This document shows, piece after piece, positions 20,038-31,838 of a DNA stretch of 64,000 nt. The notes under the pieces were generated by a model. That model saw only the letters and a list, made by a program, of their open reading frames with translations. It had not been told where the DNA came from and did not search any database. Position 1 is the stretch's first letter. The number at the start of each line of letters is the position of its first letter. The DNA is from Powellomyces hirtus (taxonomy: Eukaryota; Chytridiomycota; Chytridiomycetes; Spizellomycetales; Powellomycetaceae). Made by a program: the position numbers and the translations under genes. Where the stretch lies: NCBI GenBank assembly GCA_025526995.1, contig JAHLKG010000035.1, positions 30,642 through 94,641 on the forward strand, in the 5' to 3' direction.

Positions 20038-20215
20038 TATTGTAATGTTGAGCCTTGCGTACTCAACGTTAGTCCTTACATTAGATCCTAACTTGGAATC
20101 TCCGGCTAGAACGCGGGTGTATGGGAAAGTGTGATTATTGTAATGTTGAGCCTTGCGTACTCAACGTTAGTCCTTACATTAGATCCTAACTTGGAATCTC
20201 CGGCTAGAACACGGG
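20020..20215. repeat. 98-bp tandem duplication spanning two LTR fragments
   Basis: Unit 20020-20117 is repeated at 20118-20215 with one visible difference (AACGCGGG versus AACACGGG). Each unit holds the end of the inverted LTR fragment and the first 80 bases of a forward A LTR. The duplication therefore arose after the head-to-head junction. Confidence 0.9.
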
Positions 20216-20511
20216 ACCGTGATACCGGTAACGCTAAGAGCTGAATTGGATCACGTGTGATCACGTGATTGAAGCAAAGAGTAGATTAGAACGCTCGAAG
20301 CAAAACATTACAGATAAGACTTGAGACAAAAAAATACATTCACATACATTACATCTCCATGCATCTGACAACGATACACCGTCATCTGCATCATAGAAGA
20401 GCTCTGTAAACCCCCCCCCCCCCCCCTTACGAAGTTTACTGGAGGCTACCTCAAATTTGGCCAATCCTTTGCAATTCCGATAAAGTACTGGAAGTGCCGA
20501 TATCTCCAATA
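20136..20511 (+). repeat. A1 5' LTR
   Basis: This LTR of 376 bp runs from TATTGTAATG to ATCTCCAATA. Unlike other copies it holds a long run of about 17 C in place of a run of five or so near 20410. Two CACGTG motifs are present near 20250-20270. Confidence 0.9.
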
Positions 20512-20526
20512 GGTTATGAGCCCTGA
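20512..20526 (+). promoter_or_regulatory. A1 PBS, half initiator tRNA-Met type
   Basis: GGTTATGAGCCCTGA directly follows the LTR and is complementary to the initiator tRNA-Met anticodon arm. Confidence 0.82.
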
Positions 20527-20625
20527 GACCAGTCGAATTCGAATCATTCTCCCTTCGTAAAACCTGTAAACTACAAGTCTTCCGTCAAATTCAAGTGCCA
20601 AGAAAGTACTGAGCACACCGTCAAG

Positions 20626-23600
20626 ATGCCTACTGCAAGATCTCCCATTCTAGGAGTGCAGACCCGCCAACAAGCCCGTCAAGCCACACGAGAAGCCCAA
20701 CGGGGTCCTGACGCTGAAGAAGACGTTAATATCGATGCCTCGATCTATCATGATTCCCACGACGCAGATGCCGATGTGGATGAGATGAATCATGGAGAAA
20801 TTCATGCAGACTTGGCGATAGTACCGTCCGAAGTACCGACTGACATTGTCATGGAAATTCTGCAGAGGTTCAAGATGGAAATCCACGAAAAGCTCGACCA
20901 TCGGATGGACAGGTTGGAGAGGACTTTATAGACTAGTTCAAACCCGCTCGCTACATCAACTTCCCATCAACAACCCGAGAAGTACGAAAAGCCTCATATC
21001 GGTGGTCATCCTATGGCCGTTTCACCGATGAGAAGCCCAAAAGCGGGCCTTGAGTACCCTTTTCTACATCAACACATTACTCACAGCAAAGCTGAAGCCC
21101 CAGTTGCCTCTCACTTTCGTCCGTCTTCTCCAATGGAGAGCACTACAACTACGAACAGCCGAAAAAGCAAAGACCGTGAAGCCCAGCGCACATCATTCAA
21201 ATTCTTTGAATCAGCAATCAATGCAGTCATCACATTCGACGGAACGGGAAATCTCTCAAAACTCGTAGATTTCGTCAATCAAGTTGATGTGGTCTTTTGC
21301 CTCAAATCTGTACCTGGAGAAGAACAACTCGCATTCATCTTCAGTAAGCTCTCTGGCAATGCAAAGCAATGGTATCGAAACTACAGCAAAGAGGTCGAAA
21401 AAGGGAAGCATGATCCAATCACGAATTGGCAAACTTTCAAGCGACCTTTCCTCCGGCGTTATCAACCGACCAATCACAAGGAAGTCCTACTCACTCAACT
21501 CGAAAGACTATGACAAAGAAGCCATACCATCGCAGAGTATAAAACCTTGTTCACAAAGATTACCAGTCAGCTTGTCTTGGACATCCCGTTCCTAGTCTAC
21601 AAATGGTTTTACCTTCGAGGCATGAACAAACATTAAGCGGAGATCGTCAGAACCCAAAGTTTTGATGACCTCAAAGGCCTACACGTGGCTGCCAAACGCT
21701 TGGACAATGGAAGTAACAAGAGTAACCAAAACAACCATTTCGCCAAGAAGAGCGAAAACATTGCCCTCGAAGCCCAACCTTCAAAGAAAGGTGGCTCAAG
21801 TCACAAGAAGACCGACGCGAAGAAGACCACAGACTTGAAGAAGAGACAGAACTTCCCCTGTCGGTTATGCAATTCAAATGAACATACTCCATTCAATTGT
21901 CTCCTCAAAGCCAAGGCTGTCGAAGCCCTAAAACCCACTACTGATGCCAACATTGCAGAAGCACATAACGCCACTACATTGGCTTGCCTGGATTCGGGCT
22001 GCTCACAGCACACGACGAATGACATTTCCATTCTCAAATCCTACGAGGAGCACTCAACGCGCGTCAGATTTGGAAATAATGCCTTTGTCGATGCCGAAGC
22101 GAAAGGGAACGCTATCTTGAAGCTTCCAGATGGAGATGTACTTCTCACTGATGTTCTTTAAGTTCCGAAATTCGCCAAAACCCTTGTCGTGGTCTCCGCA
22201 CTCGCCAAAGATGGAAAGAGAGTTACCTTTGAAGATGAGAGCGCCGTCATTCAAGACTGCAATGGCACTACAAATGACATCACCATACCTCTCGTTCGAG
22301 GAATGTATCACATCTCGCCAACTCCGATGGCTTTTGCTACTCAAACTCGCTCAAGAACAGATGCGCCCAACCTGTCGACAGACGCTACCGGTATCTCAGT
22401 CACGCTTTCTACTCCAATCCAAGCCACAACGGAGGGGCCGGCCGTCCCAAATCAGGGCTGGTCGGCCCCATCGGGGAACGTTGGCCCCATTCTTGCTGAG
22501 GATGCCCTCCCCCCCTCCAAGAGCACCGAGGGGTCCTCCCCGCCGTCAACCAGAGCGGCGGGGGGGCCCCCCCCTTGGTGCTCTTGGAAAGGAGGGGGGG
22601 GGGGGCACGCACCCCTGCAGAACGGGCGGGGCACAAGCGCCGGTCGGGGCAGGCAGCTTTAGCACTGCCTCCGCTGCTGCTTTGGCGGCCTCTTCTGGGG
22701 CTTGTTCTGGTCCCTCTTCCCCTGTCAACGAAGGAATCCTCTGGCATCACCGTTTGGGCCATCCTGGCACTCACATCATGAAGCAACTCAAGCTCCCATT
22801 GACCAACGAGGTCTGCAAAGGTTGTGAGTTTGATAAGCACAAGCACTCACCATTCAACGGTACGATGACACGGTCCAAGACGCCACTCGATCACCTACAC
22901 TTCGACCTAAACGGTCCGCACATACCCACGGTTGGCGATGAGAAATATGCCCTCGTTGTGATCGATGACTATTCACGCTTCACATGGATCTTCTTCTTGA
23001 AGGTGAAGAGCGAATCTACTGCAAAATTGATTGAATTCATCAATTTCATCGAAAAACAGACCAACGAACGGGTCAGACAACTTCATTCCGATCGAGGGGG
23101 GGAGTTTGTCAATCACGATCTGAAAGAATTCATTTCAAAAAAGGGCATTCTGCACGAACTCACCGCTGCAGATTCCCCACAGTCCAACAGTGTAGCAGAA
23201 AGGTTCAACCTCACCCTGTTCGACACCATACGTTCTTTGGAACATTCATATGGCATCCCGAAACAACTCTGGACCGAGTTAGCGGCTACATCAGTCTACT
23301 TTCGGAATCACCTACCCCACAAGTCCAATAACAACATTTCGCCGTACGAACGGCTCAACGGCAAAGAGCCCTCACTTTCTCACCTTTGTGTGATTTGGGC
23401 CGATGCCTTTGTGCATCTCGTCAAGAGAAAACAAGCCTCAAAGTTGGCACCGTGCGCCACATGTCTCAAATTCATCGGTTACGAATTTGACGGTGCTTAC
23501 CGCTGTTGGGATGACAACCGTCAAGAAATAGTCGTTTCTCGCGATGTAACGTTTGACGAAACCTCAGCACTCGAACTAGCGAAAGACTACATCCCGCCTG

Positions 23601-24548
23601 AAGAACTCTACAAAGTCGAAGAGATTCTCGACTCACGTGATGGCCCAGAAGGCCCCGAATTCCTCTGCAAATGGCTAGGATTCGAAGACAAAGATAATAC
23701 ATGGGAACCGCTTGAAAATGTTGATCATTTGACAGTCTTTGCTGACTACATCAACGAGAAGACAGCGATCGCTCTTTCGGCTGCAAGTACCGAAGAACCC
23801 CAAACCTACAAACAAGCGCTCTCATCAGATGACGTGCCGAAGCGGACCGAGGCCATAAATGCCAAATTGAAGTCCCTTCATACCAATGAAACATGGGAAG
23901 TCATTAATCCCAAATCCTTACCGCACAATCAACGGCCCATCCGCACTAAATGAGTATTCAAGATTAAGCGAGATCTGAATGGTCAACCCCAACAATACAA
24001 GGCCCGGCTTGTAGTGAAAGGCTTCGAACAACGCTACGGTATTGACTACAACGAAACCTACGCTCCAGTTGCCAAGATAGCTACCCAAGGCGTCCTTCTC
24101 ACTCTCGCGCCAGCCTAGGCTTGAAATGCCATCAAATGGATGTAGTAACCGCATTCCTGAATGGGATTGTTACCGAGACCATCCTAATCTATGCCCCTGA
24201 AGGCTCTGGCTTTCCGCCTGGGACCATCCTTCGACTCTGAAAGGCCCTTTACGGTCTGAAACAAGCCCCGCACGAATGGTACTCCCTACTTCACAAAGAA
24301 GTTACTTCTTTGGGATTCAAGCGCCTGGCAAATGACAATGCTGTCTACATCAGAACTCTACCTGAAAGTGACTCATTGCAGTAAATCTCCGTCTACGTCG
24401 ACGATCTCCTCATTTTCGCAAAGACCGAATCGGAAATCTCGTCAATCAAGACATCCCTGCACAACGAGTTCAACATGACAGACCTAGGCGAAGTCAACCA
24501 CTACCTAGGAATGAGAGTTCGACGCGATTACTCAAGGCACGTCATCTA
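20626..24548 (+). pseudogene. Copia A1 Gag-Pol, degraded
   Basis: Gag starts at ATG 20626 (MPTARSPILGVQTRQQ). The frame is broken by stops at 20929 (TAG), 21511 (TGA), about 21634 (TAA) and 22159 (TAA, replacing a tyrosine of the VLYVPK block). The zinc knuckle CRLCNSNEHTPFNC and protease LDSGCSQHTTND lie near 21860-22015. A GC-rich spacer (22430-22690) precedes GAG-pre-integrase LWHHRLGHPG. Integrase DDYSRFTW, HSDRGGEF and NSVAERFN are complete. The chromodomain (about 23605-23750) has YKVEEILDSRDGPEGPEF and TWEPLENV. RT carries stops at 23951 (TGA for TGG), about 24238 and 24382 and a one-base deletion near 24108. Most of these defects are shared with A2. Confidence 0.9.
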
Positions 24549-24826
24549 TGTAACGTCAAAGGAAGCTTTGATAGTTGGTAGTAATAAATAGTGTGTATTA
24601 TCGTGTGTTGTAAGGTAACAAGCGGAGAAAGGCGACCAGCGGCTGACAGCTTTATATAAACGTGTCAGGGTGGCGCACACATAATTTATCCGGGAGGCGC
24701 TTTATTGCCTATGAGTCAGGAGTCATGTGTATCACCCATGAACGGGTGGCCAGCCCGAACAAAGGATCGCGTATAACATAATCAGAAAGTCACGAAAAAG
24801 TATAAGAATATGAGGTTTCCCCGACA
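24549..24826 (-). repeat. Gypsy G1 3' LTR
   Basis: This 278-bp LTR on the minus strand starts TGTCGGGGAAACC and ends GACGTTACA, with normal TG/CA ends. The PPT GGTCTGAGGGAGG (24838-24827) precedes it. A TATA-like TTTATATAAA lies near 24652. Confidence 0.88.
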
Positions 24827-24838
24827 CCTCCCTCAGAC

Positions 24839-25112
24839 CCTGAGGAAGCATCATAGATGAATGTGAAGGGGATGAATAGAAAGGGAGAGCTCATGTTCAT
24901 TTTAGACTGTTGACGCAGTGCTCAGTTCTTGCATTGGCGTGCAATGTTTGTGTATGCGACAGAGGCGTCCCTCGTGCCGAAGTATTTGTGTGTATGTGTA
25001 GGTCGGTTCTTGCGTCGCCGCGCATGTGATTATAGGCCGGTTCTTGCGTCGCCGCGCGTGATGTGAGGAGACGAGGCAAAGCCAATCCGTCTTTGTTGAG
25101 TAGTGATGAGAT
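24839..25112 (-). other. Gypsy G1 3' untranslated stretch with short repeats
   Basis: No gene is seen between the pol stop and the PPT. CGGTTCTTGCGTCGCCGCGC occurs twice in a row near 25000-25060, and a weaker third copy lies nearby. The same layout is present in G2. Confidence 0.6.
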
Positions 25113-27251
25113 CTATCTTTTCTTCGTATGTGGCTGAATTGCCAGAGAGTGAGGATGGGCTGTTCGCCATTGTTGGTATGCAGGTGTTTGTCGGAGTTCA
25201 GACTCAGGTTCCCATGTAGGGTCGGCCCATCCTGCCCATTTGACCAAGAGATTTTGCTTATGGCGCCGTTCATCAATGATGTCTTCGACAACCCATTCTT
25301 GTTCCCCACGAACTTCGATCGGTTCAGGTGGTTGTTCGACTTCGCATTGCGGATACTGGTCTGTTGCGTGAGGACGTAGGATATCAACGTGGAAGACAGG
25401 CCAAATGCCACTAATCTTTGAAGGTGAAAGGTTGAGTTCATAGGTGTCAGGGTGATCACCTTTGGCGATGACTTTGTAGGGTCCGATCCATATAGTAGAG
25501 AATCGAGGGCCTCTTCTTATGTCAACCTCGAGGTCTATACCCTTGCGATTGAGGTCAACGAGATCTCCAATATTGTAAGCGATAGGAGTGCGGCCTTTGT
25601 CATGTTGTTGGGCGTATTCATCTTGTGCTCGACGTAGATTTTCGCGTACGATTCGGGCTATCTCTTCTTGTCCTTTATGGTATCTTTCGAGCTTGGCCTT
25701 GTCGACTCCGCGTATACAAAGTTCTTGCCCTTCTAGGAGTGGATTCCATCCAGGTAAGATGACTGTACGGCCAAGGTCTACTTCGAATGGTGTCAGGCCT
25801 TCATATTCGCTTCTAGGGGCAGTGTTGAAGGCAAATTCCACAAGCGGGAGTAACTTCTTCCAATTGCTCTTATCGTAGTTGAGATACTGCTTAAAGATTC
25901 TCTTCAGTGTTTGAATGGCTCGTTCAACTTTCCCATCTGTTTGCTGATGTCGAGCCGTGGCAAATTCATGTTTAACGCCGAGTAAGATATCGAAAGCGAG
26001 GAAAAAATCTGAAAGTGCTCGAGGTTCACGGTCCATAACAAAGACTTTTGGAGTCCTGACATATTTCCATACTCGATCCAGAAAAATGGCAGCAAGTTCT
26101 TTACCGCCAATGTTCTTATTGACTGCTGAAAGGATAGCACGTCCTGATAGATAATCGATACAGGCGAGACATGCTTCATCTCCGATATAGAAGATATCAA
26201 ATCCAATGGTATGCCATCTTCCCAAAGGCACAGGAAGTGGTCGTAGAAATCCGTAACGGCGATGACCAGGTTTGAATTGTCGACAGGATTTGCATGTTCC
26301 GACATACTTCATGACGTCTTGTCTAACATTAGGCCAATAATAATTGACGAGAATTCGAGCGAGTGTTTTCTTAACGCCGAGGTGACCTCCAGTGGCTAAA
26401 TCATCATGAAATTGTCGTAAGACTTTTGGGCGTAGGCTTTCAGGTACGTAAAGACATCCTTCGTGGTGAGCGATTCCGCCTTGGAAAGTATACCGTCGTT
26501 CTTTTGCGGTCTTTTCGTGATCGGGTTTCTTACAAATCTCTTTGAGATATTCCGCGTAGGGATCAATAGCTAAAGCTTGTTTCCATTCTTCAATAGAATA
26601 CGTTGGTGTCGTGCAAAGATCAATTGTTGTTCCGACTATAGGAGGAATTCCATCCATCATATTATTGATCTGAGTATGCATATCGACACGTCTTTGACAT
26701 TTGACACAACGTGGAGCATAAATAGCACTTTGGGAGAGGATGTCCGCAATATGATTCCACCTCCCTGGAATGTACTGAATCGTAAAATCGTATTCTTGTA
26801 GAATTTCGACCCATCGAGCTTGTCTTCTGCTAAGGTGAGGTTGTGTTTGGATAAATTCTAAACCTTTGTGATCGCTGAAGCACCGAAACGGTTGTTTAAC
26901 CAGGTATGGTCTATTGGCTACAAGCATCTTGACTAATGTGAGTAGTTCTTGTTCGTGTGTCGGATACCGAGTCTCAGCACCCTTCATCCTGCGAGAGTAG
27001 AAAACGACAGGTCGGAGGCGAGGTAATTGTTTCCATCTGCCGACGAGACGAGGAAGATTAGTTGGTATAGTCTCGTCATCATATGGTTGTCCGATCCATC
27101 CAGCAATAGCGTAGCCAGACAAATCTGTGTAGATGTAGATAGGTTTACTTTCATCGATAGTTGCTAGAGCTGGCGCGTTGATAAGTGCTTCCTTCAGTTT
27201 CTGGAATGCATGCTCTTGATCGTATTGGAATGTTGAGACTTGCGTACTCAA
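25113..27251 (-). CDS. Gypsy G1 RNase H, integrase and chromodomain
   Basis: This intact frame of 712 codons is the C-terminal half of gypsy pol. RNase H has YTDLSGYAIAGWIGQP, SRRMKGAETRYPTHEQELL and HIADILSQSA. The integrase HHCC finger runs HHEGCLYVPE to CKSCRQF. The catalytic triad is IGFDIFY, VMDREP and DGKVERAIQTLKR. The GPY-type region and a C-terminal chromodomain follow (EWVVEDIIDERRHKQN, LVKWAGWADPTWEPE). Its first codons (MSTQVSTFQY) come from the antisense strand of the A2 LTR, so the ATG is borrowed and the true protein began upstream in RT. Six residues differ from G2. Absence of stops over 2.1 kb suggests young age. Confidence 0.9.
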   Translation of the reverse strand: MSTQVSTFQYDQEHAFQKLKEALINAPALATIDESKPIYIYTDLSGYAIAGWIGQPYDDETIPTNLPRLVGRWKQLPRLRPVVFYSRRMKGAETRYPTHEQELLTLVKMLVANRPYLVKQPFRCFSDHKGLEFIQTQPHLSRRQARWVEILQEYDFTIQYIPGRWNHIADILSQSAIYAPRCVKCQRRVDMHTQINNMMDGIPPIVGTTIDLCTTPTYSIEEWKQALAIDPYAEYLKEICKKPDHEKTAKERRYTFQGGIAHHEGCLYVPESLRPKVLRQFHDDLATGGHLGVKKTLARILVNYYWPNVRQDVMKYVGTCKSCRQFKPGHRRYGFLRPLPVPLGRWHTIGFDIFYIGDEACLACIDYLSGRAILSAVNKNIGGKELAAIFLDRVWKYVRTPKVFVMDREPRALSDFFLAFDILLGVKHEFATARHQQTDGKVERAIQTLKRIFKQYLNYDKSNWKKLLPLVEFAFNTAPRSEYEGLTPFEVDLGRTVILPGWNPLLEGQELCIRGVDKAKLERYHKGQEEIARIVRENLRRAQDEYAQQHDKGRTPIAYNIGDLVDLNRKGIDLEVDIRRGPRFSTIWIGPYKVIAKGDHPDTYELNLSPSKISGIWPVFHVDILRPHATDQYPQCEVEQPPEPIEVRGEQEWVVEDIIDERRHKQNLLVKWAGWADPTWEPESELRQTPAYQQWRTAHPHSLAIQPHTKKR

Positions 27252-27579
27252 CGTTTGGTCCTTACATTAGATCCTTACTTGGATTCTCCGACTAGAACGC
27301 GTGACCATCATACCGGTAACGCTAAGAGCTGAATTGGATCACGTGTGATCACGTGATTGGAGAAAAAGTAGATTAGAACGCTCGAAGCGAGACATTACCG
27401 ATAAGACTTTAAGACATAAAAATACATTACATCTCCGTGCATCTGACAACGCTACATCGTCAACTGCATCACAGAAGAGCTCTGTAACCCCCCTTTACGA
27501 AGTATACTGGAGGCCACATCGAATTCGGCCAATCCTCTGCAATTCCGATAAAGTACTGGAAGTGCCGATATCTCCAATA
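27223..27579 (+). repeat. A2 5' LTR
   Basis: This 357-bp LTR belongs to the younger subfamily that lacks the CATTCACATA stretch of other A LTRs. It has two CACGTG motifs 10 bp apart. Its left neighbour is truncated gypsy G1. Confidence 0.92.
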
Positions 27580-27594
27580 GGTTATGAGCCCTGA
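27580..27594 (+). promoter_or_regulatory. A2 PBS, half initiator tRNA-Met type
   Basis: GGTTATGAGCCCTGA lies directly after the LTR. Its ATG opens a 14-codon upstream frame ahead of Gag. Confidence 0.82.
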
Positions 27595-27693
27595 GACCGG
27601 TCGAATTCGAATCATTCTCCCTTCGTAAAACCTGCAAACTACAAGTCTTCCGTCAAATTCAAGTGCCAAGAAAGTACCGAGCACACCGTCAAG

Positions 27694-30600
27694 ATGCCTA
27701 CTGCAAGATCTCCCATTCAAGGAGTGCAGACCCGCCAACAAGCCCGTCAAGCCACACGAGAAGCCCAACGGGGTCCTGACGCTGAAGAAGACGTTAATAT
27801 CGATGCCTCAATCTACCATGATTCCCACGACGCAGATGTCGATGTGGATGAGATGAATCATGGAGAAATTCATGCAGACTCGGCGATAGTACCGTCCGAA
27901 GTACCGACTGACATTGTCATGCAAATTCTGCAGAGGTTCAAGATGGAAATCGACGAAAAGCTCGACCATCGGATGGACAGGTTGGAGAGGACTTTATTGA
28001 CTAGTTCAAACCCTCTCGCTACATCAACTTCCCATCAACAACCCGAGAAGTACGAAAAGCCTCATATCGGTGGTCATTCTACGGCCGTTTCACCGATGAG
28101 AAGCCCAAAAGCGGGCCTTGAGTACCCTTTTCTACATCAACACATTACTCACGGCGAAGTTGAAGCCCCAGTTGCCCCTCACTTTCGTCCGTCTTCCCCA
28201 ACGGAAAGCACAACAACTACGAGCAGCAGAAAGAGCGATGATCGAGACGCACAACGTACATCATTTGCATACTTCAAATCTGCGATCGATGCAGTATCTA
28301 CATTCGACGGGACGGGAAATCTCTCAAAACTCGCCGACTTCGTCGATCAACTTACCCTAGTCTTTTGCCTAAAACCTGTATCTGAAGAAGAACAACTCTC
28401 ATTCATCTTCACGAAGCTCTCTGGCGAAGCAAAACAATGGTATCGTAATCACCAGAAAGATGCCGAACAAGGGATGGTGGAGCCCATCACGGATTGGGAA
28501 TCCTTCAAGCCTCCTTTCCTCTCGCGTTACCAACCAAGCGATCACGAAGAAACTTTGCTCACTCAACTTGAAAGACTCCGACAAGGAAGTCATTCCATCT
28601 CGCAGTACAATACCTCATTCACGAAGATCACAAGTCAAATCCCCTTGAAGGTGCCGTTCGAAATCTACAAGTGGTTTTACCTTCGCGGAATGAATGAACA
28701 TCATGCAGAGCTCGTCAGAACTCAAAGTTTCCAGGATCTCCATGGCCTCATGGCAGCAGCCAAGCGTCTGGATAACGGTAGTAACAAGAGTAACCAAAAC
28801 AACCGTTTCGCCAAGAAGAGCGAAAACGTCGCGCTCGAAGCCCAACCTTCAAAGAAAGACGGCTCAAGTCACAAGAAGACCGACGCAAAGAAGACCACAG
28901 ACTCGAAGAAGAGACAGACCTTCCCCTGTCGGTTATGCAATTCAAATGAACATACTCCATTCAATTGTCTCCTCAAAGCCAAGGCTGTCGAAGCCCTAAA
29001 ACCCACTACTGATGCCAACATTGCAGAAGCACATAACGCCACTACATTGGCTTGCCTGGATTCGGGCTGCTCACAGCACACGACGAATGACATTTCCATT
29101 CTCAAATCCTACGAGGAGCACTCAACGCGCGTCAGATTTGGAAATAACGCCTTTGTCGATGCCGAAGCGAAAGGGAACGCTATCTTGAAGCTTCCAGATG
29201 GAGATGTACTTCTCACTGATGTTCTTTAAGTTCCGAAATTCGCCAAAACCCTTGTCGTGGTCTCCGCACTCGCCAAAGATGGAAAGAGAGTTACCTTTGA
29301 AGATGAGAGCGCCGTCATTCAAGACTGCAATGGCACTACAAATGACATCACCATACCTCTCGTTCGAGGAATGTATCACATCTCGCCAACTCCAATGGCT
29401 TTCACTACTCAAACTCGCTCAAGAACAAAAGCGTCCAACCTGCCGACAGACGCTACCGGTATCTCGGTCACACGTTCTACTCCGATCCGAGCCATGACGG
29501 AGGGGCCGGCCGCCCCAAATCGGGGCTGGTCGGCCTCATCGGGGCTGGTCGGCCTCATCGGGGAACGTCGGCCCCATCCTCACTGGGGATGCCCCCCCCA
29601 GAGCACCGCCCCCTCGGTGCTCTCGGAAAGGAGGGGGGGCACGCCCCCCTGCAGAGGGGGCTGGCAGCTTTAGCACTGCCTCCGCTGCTGCTTTGGCGGC
29701 TTCTTCTGGGGCTTGTTCTGGTCCCTCTTCTCCTGTCAACGAAGGAACCCTCTGGCATCACTGATTGGGCCATCCTGGCACTCACATCATGAAGCAACTC
29801 AAGCTCCCAATGATCAACAAAGTCTGCAAAGGTTGCGAGTTTGGTAAGCACAAGCGCTCACCATTCAACGGTACGATGACACGGTCCAAGACGCCACTCG
29901 ATCGCCTACATTTCGACCTAAACGGTCTGCACATACCCGCGGTTGGCAATGAGAAATATGCCCTCGTTGTGATCGATGACCATTCACGCTTCACATGGAT
30001 CTTCTTCTTGAAGACGAAGAGCGAATCTACTGCAAAATTGATTGAATTCATCAATTTCATCGAAAAACAGACCAACAAAAGGGTCAGATGACTTCATTCC
30101 GATCGAGGGGGGGAGTTTGTCAATCACGATCTGAAAGAATTCATTTCGAAAAAGGGCATTCTGCACAAACTCACCGCTGCAAATTCCCCACAGTCCAACA
30201 GTGTAGCTGAAAGGTTCAACCTCACCCTGTTCGACACCATTCGTTCATTAGAACACTCATACGGCATCCCAAAACAACTCTGGACAGAGTTAGCGGCTAC
30301 ATCAGTCTACTTACGGAATCGCCTACCCCACAAGTCCAATGACAACATTTCGCCGTACGAACGGCTCAACGGCAAAGAGCCCTCACTTTCTCACCTTCGT
30401 GTGATTTGGGCCGATGCCTTCGTGCATCTCGTCAAGAGAAAACAAGCCTCAAAGTTGGCACCGCGCGCCACACGTCTCAAATTCATCGGTTACGAATTTG
30501 ACGGTGCTTACCGCTGTTGGGATGACAACCGTCAAGAAATAGTCGTTTCTCGCGATGTAACGTTTGACGAAACCTCAGCACTCGAACTAGCGAAAGACTA

Positions 30601-31560
30601 CATCCCGCCTGAAGAACTCTACAAAGTCGAAGAGATTCTCGACTCACGTGATGGCCCAGAAGGCCCCGAATTCCTCTGCAAATGGCTAGGATTCGAAGAC
30701 AAAGATAATACATGGGAACCGCTTGAAAATGTTGATCATTTGACAGTCTTTGCTGACTACATCAACGAGAAGACAGCGATCGCTCTTTCAGCTGCAAGTA
30801 CCGAAGAACCCCAAACCTACAAACAAGCGCTCTCATCAGATGACGTGCCGAAGCGGACCGAGGCCATAAATGCCAAATTGAAGTCCCTTCATACCAATGA
30901 AACATGGGAAGTCATTAATCCCAAATCCTTACCGCACAATCAACGGCCCATCCGCACTAAATGAGTATTCAAGATTAAGCGAGATCTGAATGGTCAACCC
31001 CAACAATACAAGGCCCGGCTTGTAGTGAAAGGCTTCGAACAACGCTACGGTATTGACTACAACGAAACCTACGCTCCAGTTGCCAAGATAGCTACCCAAG
31101 GCGTCCTTCTCACTCTCGCCGCCAGCCTAGGCTTGAAATGCCATCAAATGGATGTAGTAACCGCATTCCTGAATGGGATTGTTACCGAGACCATCCTAAT
31201 CTATGCCCCTGAAGGCTCTGGCTTTCCGCCTGGGACCATCCTTCGACTCTGAAAGGCCCTTTACGGTCTGAAACAAGCCCCGCACGAATGGTACTCCCTA
31301 CTTCACAAAGAAGTTACTTCTTTGGGATTCAAGCGCCTGGCAAATGACAATGCTGTCTACATCAGAACTCTACCTGAAAGTGACTCATTGCAGTAAATCT
31401 CCGTCTACGTCGACGATCTCCTCATTTTCGCAAAGACCGAATCGGAAATCTCGTCAATCAAGACATCCCTGCACAACGAGTTCAACATGACAGACCTAGG
31501 CGAAGTCAACCACTACCTAGGAATGAGAGTTCGATGCGATTACTCAAGGCACGTCATCTA
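27694..31560 (+). pseudogene. Copia A2 Gag-Pol, degraded
   Basis: Gag and protease are open from ATG 27694 to a TAA at 29227-29229, 511 codons. They include the capsid part (FDGTGNLSKLADFVDQLTLV), the knuckle CRLCNSNEHTPFNC and protease LDSGCSQHTTND. The TAA is the same tyrosine-codon mutation seen in A1. The GC-rich spacer (29500-29680) differs from both neighbours and shifts frame. Integrase follows with a TGA at 30088-30090 (RLHSDRG block). Chromodomain (about 30615-30765) and RT follow, with TGA at 30961, TGA at about 31250 and TAA at about 31394, as in A1. The Gag half looks young and the Pol half old, as expected for a crossover product. Confidence 0.9.
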
Positions 31561-31838
31561 TGTAACGTCAAAGGAAGCTTTGATAGTTGGTAGTAATAAA
31601 TAGTGTGTATTATCGTGTGTTGTAAGGTAACAAGCGGAGAAAGGCGACCAGCGGCTGACAGCTTTATATAAACGTGTCAGGGTGGCGCACACATAATTTA
31701 TCCGGGAGGCGCTTTATTGCCTATGAGTCAGGAGTCATGTGTATCACCCATGAACGGGTGGCCAGCCCGAACAAAGGATCGCGTATAACATAATCAGAAA
31801 GTCACGAAAAAGTATAAGAATATGAGGTTTCCCCGACA
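31561..31838 (-). repeat. Gypsy G2 3' LTR
   Basis: It looks the same by eye as the G1 LTR, with minus-strand TGTCGGGG...GTTACA ends and the same PPT. Confidence 0.88.

Larger units (their letters stand above)
20136..24548 (+). mobile_element. Copia family A element A1, interrupted by gypsy G1
   Basis: The 5' LTR, PBS, Gag, protease, integrase, chromodomain and most of RT are present. The element stops at GTCATCTA inside RT, where the 3' LTR of gypsy G1 begins. The rest of RT and RNase H are not found beyond G1, because G1 itself is truncated by A2. Confidence 0.93.
24549..27222 (-). mobile_element. Gypsy family G element G1, 5'-truncated
   Basis: The 3' part of a Ty3/gypsy element lies on the minus strand: RNase H, integrase, chromodomain, PPT and 3' LTR. 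Its LTR ends exactly at the break in A1. Its 5' side is cut by the A2 LTR at 27223. A near-identical copy, G2, is cut at the same base, which shows that the whole unit was duplicated. Confidence 0.93.
27223..31560 (+). mobile_element. Copia family A element A2, recombinant, interrupted by G2
   Basis: LTR 27223-27579 (357 bp, TATTGG...CCAATA), PBS, Gag and most of Pol are present. The element ends at GTCATCTA where the G2 LTR starts. The left half is A3-like and the right half A1-like. Confidence 0.93.

Noticed and set aside
20405..20427. Run of about 17 C in the A1 LTR taken as a functional element
   Set aside because: Other A LTRs have about five C here; slippage or base-calling error is more likely.
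22409..22846. Minus-strand Pro/Gly-rich frames over the GC-rich spacer of A1, also at 29536, 36544 and 61813
   Set aside because: GC-rich palindromes leave all frames open; the four copies do not share a protein.
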